Both the position numbers and the translations under genes were made by a program. 15,091 bases of DNA from Betaproteobacteria bacterium (GTDB lineage Bacteria; Pseudomonadota; Gammaproteobacteria; Burkholderiales; Burkholderiaceae_E), in contig RFVZ01000036.1 in the NCBI GenBank assembly GCA_009922405.1, positions 1-15,091 of the forward strand, in the 5' to 3' direction. A model generated the notes under the pieces. The model was not told the DNA's origin. It was given only the letters and a program-made list of their open reading frames with translations, and made no database searches. Below are positions 7,497 through 15,027 of this stretch, in pieces. Position 1 is the stretch's first letter, and each line of letters opens with the position of its first letter.

Positions 7497-8054
7497 ATCA
7501 AAATCCAGCAAATCCACCATGTAGCCTATCGCTGCAAGGATGCCAAGCAGACGGTTGAGTGGTATCAAAAATACCTGAACATGAACTTCATTCTGGCCAT
7601 TGCCGAAAACGAAGTCCCCTCCACCAAGGAGCCGGATCCCTATATGCATGTCTTCCTGGACGCAGGGGGCGGCAATGTGCTGGCCTTCTTTGAACTGCCC
7701 ACCAAGCCCCCTATGGGTCGGGACATGAACACGCCCGAGTGGACCCAGCACCTTGCGCTGAAGGTGCAGAGCGTGGAAGAAATGCTGGAGACAAAGGCCA
7801 AGCTTGAAGCCGATGGGATCCATGTGTTGGGCCCTACCGACCACACGATATTCAAGTCGATCTACTTCTTTGACCCGAGCGGTCACCGCCTGGAACTTGC
7901 GGTCAATACCGCCACCCCCGAAATGAACAAAAAGCTGGACGATGCCAAGTGGGACATGCTCAACGAATGGGCCGTCACCAAAAAGGCGCCGCAACACACT
8001 CGGTGGATGCACGACGGCAGCCACTCAGTTGACCACTCAGTTGACCACTCATGA
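7497..8054 (+). CDS. VOC-fold (glyoxalase/extradiol) protein with apparent ATC start
   Basis: A 185-residue vicinal-oxygen-chelate protein. The family N-terminus KIQQIHHVAYRCKDA is encoded from 7500, immediately after ATC 7497. No ATG, GTG or TTG exists in frame between the upstream TAG (7485) and ATG 7581. Starting at 7581 would delete the first beta strand and metal ligand H8. I therefore place initiation at ATC, supported by AGGAG 6 bases upstream. The expected metal triad is H8, H85 (WTQHLALKV) and E133 (GHRLELAV). The middle holds a YMHVFLDAGGGNVLAFFELP strand pair. This single-module VOC could be a small ring-cleaving dioxygenase, an isomerase or a lyase. Its stop overlaps the next start (ATGA), indicating coupled translation. 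The C-terminus carries a short repeat. Confidence 0.88.
   Translation: MKIQQIHHVAYRCKDAKQTVEWYQKYLNMNFILAIAENEVPSTKEPDPYMHVFLDAGGGNVLAFFELPTKPPMGRDMNTPEWTQHLALKVQSVEEMLETKAKLEADGIHVLGPTDHTIFKSIYFFDPSGHRLELAVNTATPEMNKKLDDAKWDMLNEWAVTKKAPQHTRWMHDGSHSVDHSVDHS
8021..8051 (+). repeat. 12-bp tandem repeat at VOC C-terminus
   Basis: The unit CCACTCAGTTGA occurs at 8021-8032 and 8033-8044, followed by a partial copy CCACTCA at 8045-8051. It encodes a tail of repeated H-S-V-D units (SHSVDHSVDHS) and runs into the ATG of the next gene. A 12-bp unit keeps the frame, so copy number could change by slippage without breaking the gene. Confidence 0.85.
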
Positions 8055-9067
8055 AGCTAGCGACCCTAAAAAGGGGCGGACGTGACGGCACCCTGATTGT
8101 CGTTAATCGCGCCATGACCCATTGCCTGGCGGTACCCGCTATTGCGAGCACGCTGCAAGCGGCCCTCGACGACTGGGACCGTTGTGAACCGCAATTACGG
8201 CAGATCTATGAAGCGCTGAACGATGGTTCCATTTCCACGGCCGATCAGTTCGAACCGTTGCAATGCCACTCTCCCCTGCCCCGCGCTTACCAGTGGGCAG
8301 ACGGTTCAGCGTACGTCAATCATGTGGAGCTGGTGCGTCGTGCAAGAGGTGCCGAATTGCCACCTGAGTTCTGGATCGATCCTTTGATGTACCAGGGCGG
8401 CTCAGATTCGTTTGCGGCACCGAACGACCCAATCTATGCCCTGTCGGAAGATTGGGGTATCGATCTGGAGGCTGAGGTCGCGGTAATCACAGGCGATGTG
8501 AAGATGGGCGCTACTGCTGCCCAATCCGCCGCGTCCATTCGGCTGCTGATGCTGGTCAATGATGTGTCACTGCGCAATCTCGTCCCTGCAGAGTTGGGGA
8601 AGGGTTTTGGCTTTTTGCAATCCAAACCAGCGTGTGCCTTCAGTCCGGTGGCGATCACGCCAGACGAATTAGGTGCAGATTGGCGCGATGGGCGGGTACA
8701 TCGGCCGATGATGGTGCGGCTCAATGGCCGTTTGTTTGGATGCCCAGATGCTGGTCAGGATATGACTTTTAATTTTCCGCAACTGCTGGCCCATCTGAGT
8801 AGGACACGAGAAATAGAGGCAGGCTCCATCGTCGGTTCGGGCACGGTGTCCAACAAGCAGGGCAACTTACACGGTTCGTCCGTCGCCAATGGCGGGGTCG
8901 GCTATTGCTGCATTGCCGAGGTCCGAATGTACGAGACGATTGAAACCGGCAAACCGCAAACCGACTTCCTGAAGTTTGGCGACACGGTACGGATTGAAAT
9001 GCGCGATCCTCAGGGAATGAGCATCTTTGGCGCTATTGAGCAGCGCGTACAACGCTATCCCGGATGA
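8051..9067 (+). CDS. Fumarylacetoacetate hydrolase family protein
   Basis: A 338-residue FAH-family enzyme. Residues 1-78 match the short N-terminal FAH domain and 80-335 the catalytic beta-roll. The Mg/Ca-binding pattern is E140-A-E142 (DLEAEVAVI) with D171 (VNDVSLR), the same 29-residue spacing as in FAHD1-type acylpyruvases. GSGTVSN near 276 and GQDMTFNFPQLLAHLS are further family hallmarks. Such enzymes hydrolyse C-C bonds of fumarylacetoacetate, acylpyruvates or ring-cleavage products. Being last in the operon behind a monooxygenase and a VOC protein suggests it splits the ring-fission product. ATG overlaps the upstream stop by 4 bases. It converges with the TRAP operon, with stops 23 bases apart and no strong terminator between them. 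Confidence 0.92.
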   Translation: MKLATLKRGGRDGTLIVVNRAMTHCLAVPAIASTLQAALDDWDRCEPQLRQIYEALNDGSISTADQFEPLQCHSPLPRAYQWADGSAYVNHVELVRRARGAELPPEFWIDPLMYQGGSDSFAAPNDPIYALSEDWGIDLEAEVAVITGDVKMGATAAQSAASIRLLMLVNDVSLRNLVPAELGKGFGFLQSKPACAFSPVAITPDELGADWRDGRVHRPMMVRLNGRLFGCPDAGQDMTFNFPQLLAHLSRTREIEAGSIVGSGTVSNKQGNLHGSSVANGGVGYCCIAEVRMYETIETGKPQTDFLKFGDTVRIEMRDPQGMSIFGAIEQRVQRYPG

Positions 9068-9090
9068 CTCCGGCTGGAGATCATTAAGAA

Positions 9091-10413
9091 TTAAAACAGG
9101 GCCTGAACCAGCCCCAGACTGATCACCGGAAAAAACAACAAGAGGATCACCCGGATCACGTCCCACGCTAAGAAAGGAAACACACCGCGGTAGGTATCAC
9201 CCATTGGCACTTCGCGGGCAATGTTGTTGACCACATAAACATTGAGCCCAACCGGAGGGGCAATCATGCCGATGCCGACCGTCATCAGCACAAGAATTCC
9301 GAACCAGATGGCCTTCATCTCAGGCGGCAATCCCCAGAGATCGAGCTTCATGATCGTTGGGAAAATCACCGGAATCGTCAGGAGCAACATGGACAGTTCG
9401 TCCATCACGCAACCCAGCAGGACGTAGAACGCCAGGACGGACGCAACGATCCACAAGGGTCCAATGCTGCTATCACCCACCCACTGGGCCAGTTGGGCCG
9501 GCATCTGCGTTAGCGCCAAACTGGCGTTCATCATATCGGCGCCGAGGAAAATCATGAAAACCATGGCGCTGGTTTCAGCGGAGCCCAGAAAACTACGCTG
9601 GATACCGGACCAATCGAGTTCACCGCGCGCCAGGCCGGCAACCAGAGTTGCCACCGCCCCCACCGCCGCCCCCTCGGTCGGTGAGAATATCCCCTGGTAA
9701 ATCCCCCCGAACACCACAATAAAAATCATCACCACGGGCCAGATCTGTATCAAAGCTTGTACCCGTTCTGGCCATGGCATCGGCTTTGAAGGCATCGCAA
9801 GCTCAGGGCGAAACCGGCAAATCAAGCCGACCACGACGACGTATCCCAGCATCGCCAGAATTCCGGGCACCATCGCGGCGGCGAACAATTTGGCAATGTT
9901 CTGCTCGGTAAGAATTGCGTAGACAACGAGGGGAACCGAAGGCGGAATCAAAATCCCCAATGTCCCACCGACCGCCAGGGTTGCGGTACTTAAACCACCG
10001 GCGTAGCCATGAGCCTTCATTTCGGGATAAGCAACCTGCGTGATGGTGGCCGAGGTCGCGACCGAGGATCCACAGACTGCCCCAAAAGCACCCGATGCAA
10101 AGATCGACGCCATGGCCAAGCCGCCCCGGATATGTCCCATAAATGCTGCCGCCGATTTAAACAGTGCGCGGCTCAGCCCCCCCTGAGTTGCAAACTGCCC
10201 CATCAACAAAAAGAGCGGAATCACGCTCAAGTCATAGACCGTGAGGCGGGCAACCGCACTGCCCTTGAGCAGGTTCAACAGCGCCTGATCATTGGTCATC
10301 ACCCAATAGCCCGCGGCTCCGGGGATAAACATCGCGGCAGCAATCGGGACCCTGAGCGCCATTAGGACGAGCATCGCCCCGAACATCGACAAGCCGACCG
10401 ATGTAGGGCTCAT
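9091..10413 (-). CDS. dctM: TRAP transporter large permease (DctM/SiaM type)
   Basis: A 440-residue inner-membrane protein with about 12 hydrophobic segments, the sodium-coupled channel subunit of a tripartite ATP-independent periplasmic transporter. Family features seen are LFLLMGQFATQGGLSRALF, GAVCGSSVATSATITQVAYP, GTLGILIPPSVPLVVYAI, then FSPTEGAAVGA and GMIAPPVGLNVYVVN. The ATG at 10413 overlaps the DctQ stop (ATGA), so the two membrane subunits are translationally coupled. It is the last gene of the minus-strand operon. Nothing unusual was noted in it. Substrate choice is set by DctP, not by this subunit. Confidence 0.95.
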   Translation of the reverse strand: MSPTSVGLSMFGAMLVLMALRVPIAAAMFIPGAAGYWVMTNDQALLNLLKGSAVARLTVYDLSVIPLFLLMGQFATQGGLSRALFKSAAAFMGHIRGGLAMASIFASGAFGAVCGSSVATSATITQVAYPEMKAHGYAGGLSTATLAVGGTLGILIPPSVPLVVYAILTEQNIAKLFAAAMVPGILAMLGYVVVVGLICRFRPELAMPSKPMPWPERVQALIQIWPVVMIFIVVFGGIYQGIFSPTEGAAVGAVATLVAGLARGELDWSGIQRSFLGSAETSAMVFMIFLGADMMNASLALTQMPAQLAQWVGDSSIGPLWIVASVLAFYVLLGCVMDELSMLLLTIPVIFPTIMKLDLWGLPPEMKAIWFGILVLMTVGIGMIAPPVGLNVYVVNNIAREVPMGDTYRGVFPFLAWDVIRVILLLFFPVISLGLVQALF

Positions 10414-10898
10414 CCGATCAATTCATCGTGTCCGACAAGCAACAAGGCGGCTTGCCAAAGCGCTACCAGCGCACTGAGCAGGAGCCCAGGGGCCAGTGAC
10501 ACATAAGCCCACCACATTGGCAGGCCCAAGATCATCGAGGTCTCCGCAGCGCTGCTCACTGCAAGGGCACCCATCGTGGTCCGCCATGCCAGCAGCACAC
10601 ACATTGCCGCCATCAAAAAAGCGCCGGCGGAATCCAGAATCTGCCGAGTGCGGGCTGAGGTGGATTGGGTAAAAAAATCGACCAGGATATTGCCCCGGTG
10701 CAGCTGGCACCAGGGCAAACACAGCGAAATGCTGGCAGCGATCCCCAGCTGAGTGAGCTCAACATCCCCAAATAACGGCTTTGAGAGAAACGCCCGCCCA
10801 ATGATGCTGTAAACCGACATCACGGCCACGAGCATCGCAATGAAAGATCCGACCAGCGCGAACCAGCGCGAAGCGCTGGTTAGAAACCCCTGAATCAC
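10410..10898 (-). CDS. dctQ: TRAP transporter small permease (DctQ type)
   Basis: A 162-residue protein with four hydrophobic segments. FGDVELTQLGIAASISLCLP followed by HRGNILVDFF is the characteristic DctQ signature; the Arg-Gly-Asn before the third helix is well conserved in the family. It starts at GTG 10898, overlapping the DctP stop (GTGA), and its own stop overlaps DctM's start. It pairs with DctM in the membrane to form the QM complex that receives ligand from DctP. A strong 9-bp hairpin lies within its first codons. Confidence 0.93.
   Translation of the reverse strand: MIQGFLTSASRWFALVGSFIAMLVAVMSVYSIIGRAFLSKPLFGDVELTQLGIAASISLCLPWCQLHRGNILVDFFTQSTSARTRQILDSAGAFLMAAMCVLLAWRTTMGALAVSSAAETSMILGLPMWWAYVSLAPGLLLSALVALWQAALLLVGHDELIG
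10861..10881. repeat. Perfect inverted repeat in early dctQ codons
   Basis: AACCAGCGC-GAA-GCGCTGGTT forms a 9-bp GC-rich stem with a 3-base loop, about 17-37 bases inside dctQ. The left arm also forms a direct repeat with the adjacent ACCAGCGCG at 10852-10860. It could modulate translation of dctQ relative to dctP, or it may be chance within coding sequence. Confidence 0.5.
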
Positions 10899-11926
10899 TT
10901 CCGGTATTTCGCGAGAAGCTCGCGCGCTTCAGCAAGCAAAGCCTTGCCGTTTTCACCACGCTTGTCCATATCCGCTACCCAATCGTCATAGAGCGGCGCG
11001 GCAGCTTTGACCCAGTTATCCAGTTCAGAACCAGGGATCATGTAAAACGTGTTGCCCCGGTCCTGAGCCATTTTTCGGGCTGGGCCCTGACTGTTGTCCC
11101 AAATCTTCCCGATTTGCTGCGTGAGACCCGCGCCACTGTTGTTGTCGATTACCTTTTTTAGGTCCGCAGGCAGGCTATCGTACTTGGCCTGATTCATAGC
11201 GAAAATAAATACGGCACTGTACAAAGCCGGGCGGGACGGATCTGTTTCGCTATGAAATTTGACCATTTCCTGCAGTTTCAGCGACGGCAAAGGCTCCCAG
11301 GGCAGCAGGAAACCATCAATGGTCCCCTTACTGACTGCATCTGGAATCGCTGGTAGCGGCATACCCACTGGAGAAGCACCAAGGGCCGCAAGCAGCTTAT
11401 TGGTCTGACGAGTCGGGGCGCGCATTTTCAGCCCCTTAAAATCTGCCAGCACCTTGACCTGCTTTGAATTGGTATGAACGTAACCTTCGTCGTGGACCCA
11501 GGTCGCAAGCAATTTTGTACCCGCAAATTCCTTGACGGAATGCTTGTTCATGTAATCCCAGGTGGCGCGTGCACCCGCCTCGGCCGAATTGCACATGAAG
11601 GGCAATTCAAAGACTTCGGTGCTTGGAAAGCGCCCTGCGGTATAGCCCGGAAGCGAAATGATCAAATCATCGACGCCATCTTTGACCCGGTCGACAAGCT
11701 GAGCCGGAGTCCCACCGCCGCTCATGGCCGGAAGAATCTGGCACTTCAACCGATTACCCGATTCGCGCGCAACCTTTTCACACCAGGGAACGATGACATT
11801 GACCGAAGCCATCGCCTGCGGATTCCAGATATGGTGGAATTTGAGAGTCACCTCCTGCGCCGACGCGGGAGTAGCCAAAACAGCTGCCATCGCAGCACTC
11901 ACCAACAAGCCCGTTAATTTCTTCAT
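10895..11926 (-). CDS. dctP: TRAP transporter periplasmic solute-binding protein (DctP type)
   Basis: A 343-residue exported binding protein. Residues 1-24 form a signal peptide (MKKLTGLLVSAAMAAVLATP, cleavage after ASA-Q). The mature part has the DctP fold with GLKMRAPTRQ, whose R169 is the conserved arginine that normally salt-bridges the ligand carboxylate, followed by the KGTIDGFLLPWE segment. An organic acid ligand is therefore expected. The start at ATG 11926 has AGGAG 7 bases upstream. It follows the MetE-like gene by 65 bases and overlaps dctQ. Because it converges with the monooxygenase operon, I infer that it imports that pathway's substrate. Confidence 0.94.
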   Translation of the reverse strand: MKKLTGLLVSAAMAAVLATPASAQEVTLKFHHIWNPQAMASVNVIVPWCEKVARESGNRLKCQILPAMSGGGTPAQLVDRVKDGVDDLIISLPGYTAGRFPSTEVFELPFMCNSAEAGARATWDYMNKHSVKEFAGTKLLATWVHDEGYVHTNSKQVKVLADFKGLKMRAPTRQTNKLLAALGASPVGMPLPAIPDAVSKGTIDGFLLPWEPLPSLKLQEMVKFHSETDPSRPALYSAVFIFAMNQAKYDSLPADLKKVIDNNSGAGLTQQIGKIWDNSQGPARKMAQDRGNTFYMIPGSELDNWVKAAAPLYDDWVADMDKRGENGKALLAEARELLAKYRK

Positions 11927-11991
11927 CTCCGATCTCCTGAATCAATCAATTTTGAATTTTTAGCGCACCGAGGCCGCCACCGCTGAACCGT

Positions 11992-13122
11992 TTAGGCCCA
12001 GACCTCACTGGCGGTTTCTACGACCAACCTCAGCTTATCCCGCTGCGCCTGAACGGCGATATTGTTCCCGTGAACTGTGCTCGAAAAACCGCACTGCGGG
12101 CTGAGACATAACTGCTCTAACGGCGCGAATCGGGCCGCCTCGTCGATCCTACGTTTAAGGCTGTCCTTCGATTCCATCTCTCCGAATTTTGTCGTCACTA
12201 GGCCAAGCACGACGATTTTACCTTTGGATAGAAACCGCAAGGGCCTGAAGTCACCCGAACGTTCGTCATCGTATTCCAGGAAAAACGCATCGAGGTTCAT
12301 TTCCGAAAGCAGCGCCTCGGCCACGGGTTCGTAATTGCCAGCCGCCGCGTGCGTACTTTTGAAATTCCCTCGACACAAATGCATCGCGAGGGTCATGCCC
12401 GCCGGTTTGTGGGCAACCACCTTATTGATGAACTGGGCATACCGATGGGGAAGTTCATTCGGATCGTCGCCGCGTTGACGAGCAGCTTCGCGCATTTTGT
12501 CGTCGCACAGATACGCAAGATTCGTGTCGTCCATCTGAACGTAACGGCAACCCGCATCAAAAAGACTCTGCAATTCCGCGCCATAGGCCCGGGCCACATC
12601 ATCATAAAATTCAGGATCGAGCTCGGGGTATGCCTCACGACTGATGCCCGCACGCCCACCCCGAAAGTGCAACATGGTGGGCGACGGGATCGTGACTTTT
12701 GCGGTCAGATCAGTGCCCCCCAACGCGCCGACCTGCGCGTTCAGATACTCGAAATCCGCGAGTTGAATGTCTTTCACATGACGAACTTGATCGATCACGC
12801 GGATAACCGGCGGGGCGAGTTCTTCGGTCCCATCGGCGCGCTGGATCGTCACCGGGATATCGGTCTTGACGCCCCCAAGTTGTTCCAGAAAATCAATGTG
12901 GAAATAGGTTCGCCGAAATTCACCATCGGTCACGCTTTGCAGACCCACGTCGTGCTGAAACTTGACGATCTCGGTAATTGCCCGATCTTCCACGAGTCGC
13001 AGTTGTTCGGCGGAGATCGATTTCTCCCGAAAAAACTGATCCCGCGCCTCATGCAGATAATCGGGCCTGAGGAAGCTCCCAACATGGTCTGCCCGGAAGG
13101 GAGGAATATTTCTCTGGTTCAT
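11992..13122 (-). CDS. MetE C-terminal-like zinc methyltransferase/thiol transferase
   Basis: A 376-residue single-barrel protein of the cobalamin-independent methionine synthase C-terminal family (PF01717). It is half the size of true MetE and lacks the N-terminal barrel. The zinc ligands are recognisable as H248-x-C250 (MHLCRGNF), E283 (FFLEYDDE) and C344 (SPQCGFSS); the Glu-to-Cys spacing of 61 equals that of E. coli MetE. ADHVGSFLRP near the start corresponds to the substrate-binding IGSFP-type motif. Close family types are YxjG/core-MetE proteins and epoxyalkane:coenzyme M transferases, which attack methyl donors or epoxides with a thiol. The start at ATG 13122 has AAAGG about 8 bases upstream. 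It sits between an exported TPR gene and dctPQM, so a catabolic or demethylation role is possible. Confidence 0.88.
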   Translation of the reverse strand: MNQRNIPPFRADHVGSFLRPDYLHEARDQFFREKSISAEQLRLVEDRAITEIVKFQHDVGLQSVTDGEFRRTYFHIDFLEQLGGVKTDIPVTIQRADGTEELAPPVIRVIDQVRHVKDIQLADFEYLNAQVGALGGTDLTAKVTIPSPTMLHFRGGRAGISREAYPELDPEFYDDVARAYGAELQSLFDAGCRYVQMDDTNLAYLCDDKMREAARQRGDDPNELPHRYAQFINKVVAHKPAGMTLAMHLCRGNFKSTHAAAGNYEPVAEALLSEMNLDAFFLEYDDERSGDFRPLRFLSKGKIVVLGLVTTKFGEMESKDSLKRRIDEAARFAPLEQLCLSPQCGFSSTVHGNNIAVQAQRDKLRLVVETASEVWA

Positions 13123-13135
13123 CGTTCGACCTTTA

Positions 13136-13795
13136 TCAAAGCAAATTTTTTCGATTTTTCTCGATTTGGATGCGTAAGGCCTCCATCATCAAGTCAGCGT
13201 TGGCCAAATAAGGATTGACCTTACTGGCCCGTTCCATCAATTCGAGGGCGCGATCAGGCTGATCGCGCTCGGCCAGCATCTGCGCATAGCCCACCAGTGC
13301 GCCAAAATGTTGAGGGAGCCTTTTGAGTACCTCCTCGCAATCGCGCATGGAGAGTTCGTATTCGCCGGTCATATAATGAATGGTCGCGCGCTTGTTCCAG
13401 GCTTCAGCGAACTGCGGTCGTTTGACAGTAATTGCGCCAAACACTTCAATCGCCTTTGGCATGTCGCCGCCCTGCATAAGATCCAGGCCCTCGCGGTAGA
13501 GCTTGTCGATGGCGGCGTCGCCCGATTTACCCCAGAGTTGCCAGGTCGTCGCCAACGCTGCTTGCCGTACCGCCGGATCTGCATCGCCAAGCAAGGGATA
13601 CACAAGGCCAGCATCTTTGGTCGTGCCGAGCTTCAACAATCGCTGCAACCCGTTGATCCGCCGCTGGGGTTCGGCGTGGCTGAGCGCCTTGAGCGTTTGC
13701 CGATCAATGAGTCGCTCCGAGCTTGCGGCGTGCACGAAATGACTCGCACACAAGGCAATGACCAGAGCCAGGAATCGGCACCGAAAGCTTGACAC
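13136..13795 (-). CDS. Exported HEAT/TPR repeat protein
   Basis: The start is GTG 13795, chosen because GGAG lies 8 bases upstream and the protein then opens with a signal peptide (MSSFRCRFLALVIALCASHF, cleavage near VHA-A). A longer reading to 13933 adds 46 non-signal residues and crosses the promoter region. The resulting 219-residue protein has a HEAT-like helical repeat at about 40-90 (LLGDADPAVRQAALATTWQL) and three TPR units at about 98-199 with typical Ala/Tyr/Pro positions (AEAWNKRATIHYMTGEYELS). It is probably a periplasmic scaffold. Its TGA is 13 bases from the MetE-like start, so it is likely the first gene of the operon reaching dctM. Its role in transport or catabolism is unknown. 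Confidence 0.78.
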   Translation of the reverse strand: MSSFRCRFLALVIALCASHFVHAASSERLIDRQTLKALSHAEPQRRINGLQRLLKLGTTKDAGLVYPLLGDADPAVRQAALATTWQLWGKSGDAAIDKLYREGLDLMQGGDMPKAIEVFGAITVKRPQFAEAWNKRATIHYMTGEYELSMRDCEEVLKRLPQHFGALVGYAQMLAERDQPDRALELMERASKVNPYLANADLMMEALRIQIEKNRKNLL

Positions 13796-13956
13796 GAAAG
13801 GTCTCCAGAAGACTGTTAAGCCTAGCTTACCCGAGGTGCAGCACCGACGCTGTCGTTCAAGGGCAGCGAACCATCGGTTAGACTGAATCTTTGTCGGCGA
13901 TCCAATCGCCGGCGGTAATCCATTCCGAACCAACCAGCTGTTCGTTGAAAGCCAAC
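13796..13956. promoter_or_regulatory. Divergent promoter region with palindrome, TPR operon / tctC-like gene
   Basis: This 161-bp region drives both the minus-strand operon and the plus-strand Bug gene. It contains CGGCGAT-CCA-ATCGCCG (13895-13911), a perfect 7-bp inverted repeat suited to a dimeric repressor or activator. No regulator gene is adjacent. Promoter elements were not resolved by eye. Confidence 0.45.
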
Positions 13957-15012
13957 ATGCATCAAGTCAGCATGACCCCAAGCCATTCCCACCGCGCCCG
14001 ACGTGTCCGCAGCGTCCTGCAAAATTGCCTGACTCTCGCGCTATCGGTCGGACTTCTGTTCGGCCTGGGCCCCTCCGGGAGTAACGCCCAGACCGCCCCC
14101 CCACCTTCGCCACAGGCTTACCCAAACAAACCCATCAAAGCGATCGTGCCGTTTGCCGCGGGTAGCGCCACGGATCAAATCGGTCGGGCATTTGCCCAAA
14201 AGATGTCCGAATCACTCGGCCAGCCGATCGTCGTAGAAAACAAGCCGGGAGCCAACGGGATGTTAGGCGCCGACGCTGCAGCGAAGGCAGCACCCGACGG
14301 CTACACCCTGATGATCGGTACCAACAGCACCAATGCGGCTCTTAAGAGCCTGATGAAAAAGCTTCCGTACGACCAGGACACCGCCTTTGCCCCCGTGGCC
14401 TTTCTCGGCCAGGTCCCCCTCATTGTGGGCGTTAATAATGACGTCCCGGCCAAGTCCTTGCCCGAGCTCATCGCACTGGCAAAAGCCAAACCCGATCAGC
14501 TCAACTTTGCCAGTGCCAGCGCGTCACAGCGGGTATCGAGTGAGATGCTCTTCAGCATGGCCGGCGTACAACTGAACTATGTGCCCTACAAGAGCGGGCC
14601 GGCTGCGATGACTGACCTGATTGGCGGGCAGGTCCAACTTTTCACGGCAGACTTTGCGGTGATGCTGCCGCAAGTCAGAGCCGGCAAGGTGCGCGGCCTC
14701 GCGGTCACTTCGACCCAGCGCTCCAAGGTCATTCCGGAATTACCAACGGTCAATGAGGCCCTCAACCTTAAGGACTATGAATTGATTGCCTATTTTGCGA
14801 TCTTTGCGCCTGCCGGCACGCCAAACGAGATTATTCAGAAGCTGAATCGGGTAGCCAATGCTGCGGCCGCTGACAAAGAGTTACTCGAAAAGTTTTCATC
14901 ACTTGGATTCGAAACCGCGCCGTCCACGCCCGAGGCGCTTGCACAGCGCTCACGGGTGGAAACCGCAAAATGGGCCAAGGCGATCCGCGATGCAAAAATA
15001 GAAGCTGAGTGA
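13957..15012 (+). CDS. Bug/TctC-family periplasmic solute-binding protein
   Basis: A 351-residue exported protein of the Bordetella uptake gene (Bug) family, which binds carboxylates, amides or aromatics for tripartite tricarboxylate-type transport or sensing. After a basic leader and hydrophobic core (LTLALSVGLLFGLG, cleavage near SNA-Q), the mature protein begins YPNKPIKAIVPFAAGSATDQ. GQPIVVENKPGANG, AAPDGYTLMIGT and APAGTPNEIIQKLN complete the pattern. I chose ATG 13957 (GAAAG just upstream); ATG 13972 is equally able to give a signal peptide, and the TTG at 13891 lies in the palindrome region. No tctA or tctB genes are in the window, which is usual for Bug orphans. It precedes a deacetylase-like gene by 15 bases. 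Confidence 0.92.
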   Translation: MHQVSMTPSHSHRARRVRSVLQNCLTLALSVGLLFGLGPSGSNAQTAPPPSPQAYPNKPIKAIVPFAAGSATDQIGRAFAQKMSESLGQPIVVENKPGANGMLGADAAAKAAPDGYTLMIGTNSTNAALKSLMKKLPYDQDTAFAPVAFLGQVPLIVGVNNDVPAKSLPELIALAKAKPDQLNFASASASQRVSSEMLFSMAGVQLNYVPYKSGPAAMTDLIGGQVQLFTADFAVMLPQVRAGKVRGLAVTSTQRSKVIPELPTVNEALNLKDYELIAYFAIFAPAGTPNEIIQKLNRVANAAAADKELLEKFSSLGFETAPSTPEALAQRSRVETAKWAKAIRDAKIEAE

Positions 15013-15027
15013 TCAAGCGAAAGGCCC

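Noticed and set aside
9068..9090. Terminator between the two convergent operons
   Set aside because: Only a 4-bp stem (CTCC/GGAG) without a T run is visible; too weak to call.
13123..13135. SAM or cobalamin riboswitch before the MetE-like gene
   Set aside because: Only 13 bases separate it from the upstream gene, leaving no room for a riboswitch.
12349..13218. 289-residue plus-strand open frame
   Set aside because: It lies fully antisense to the MetE-like gene, whose zinc ligands and family motifs are intact, and it resembles no family.
13796..13933. Longer N-terminus of the HEAT/TPR protein from 13933
   Set aside because: It would bury the signal peptide inside the protein and ignore the GGAG-preceded GTG at 13795.
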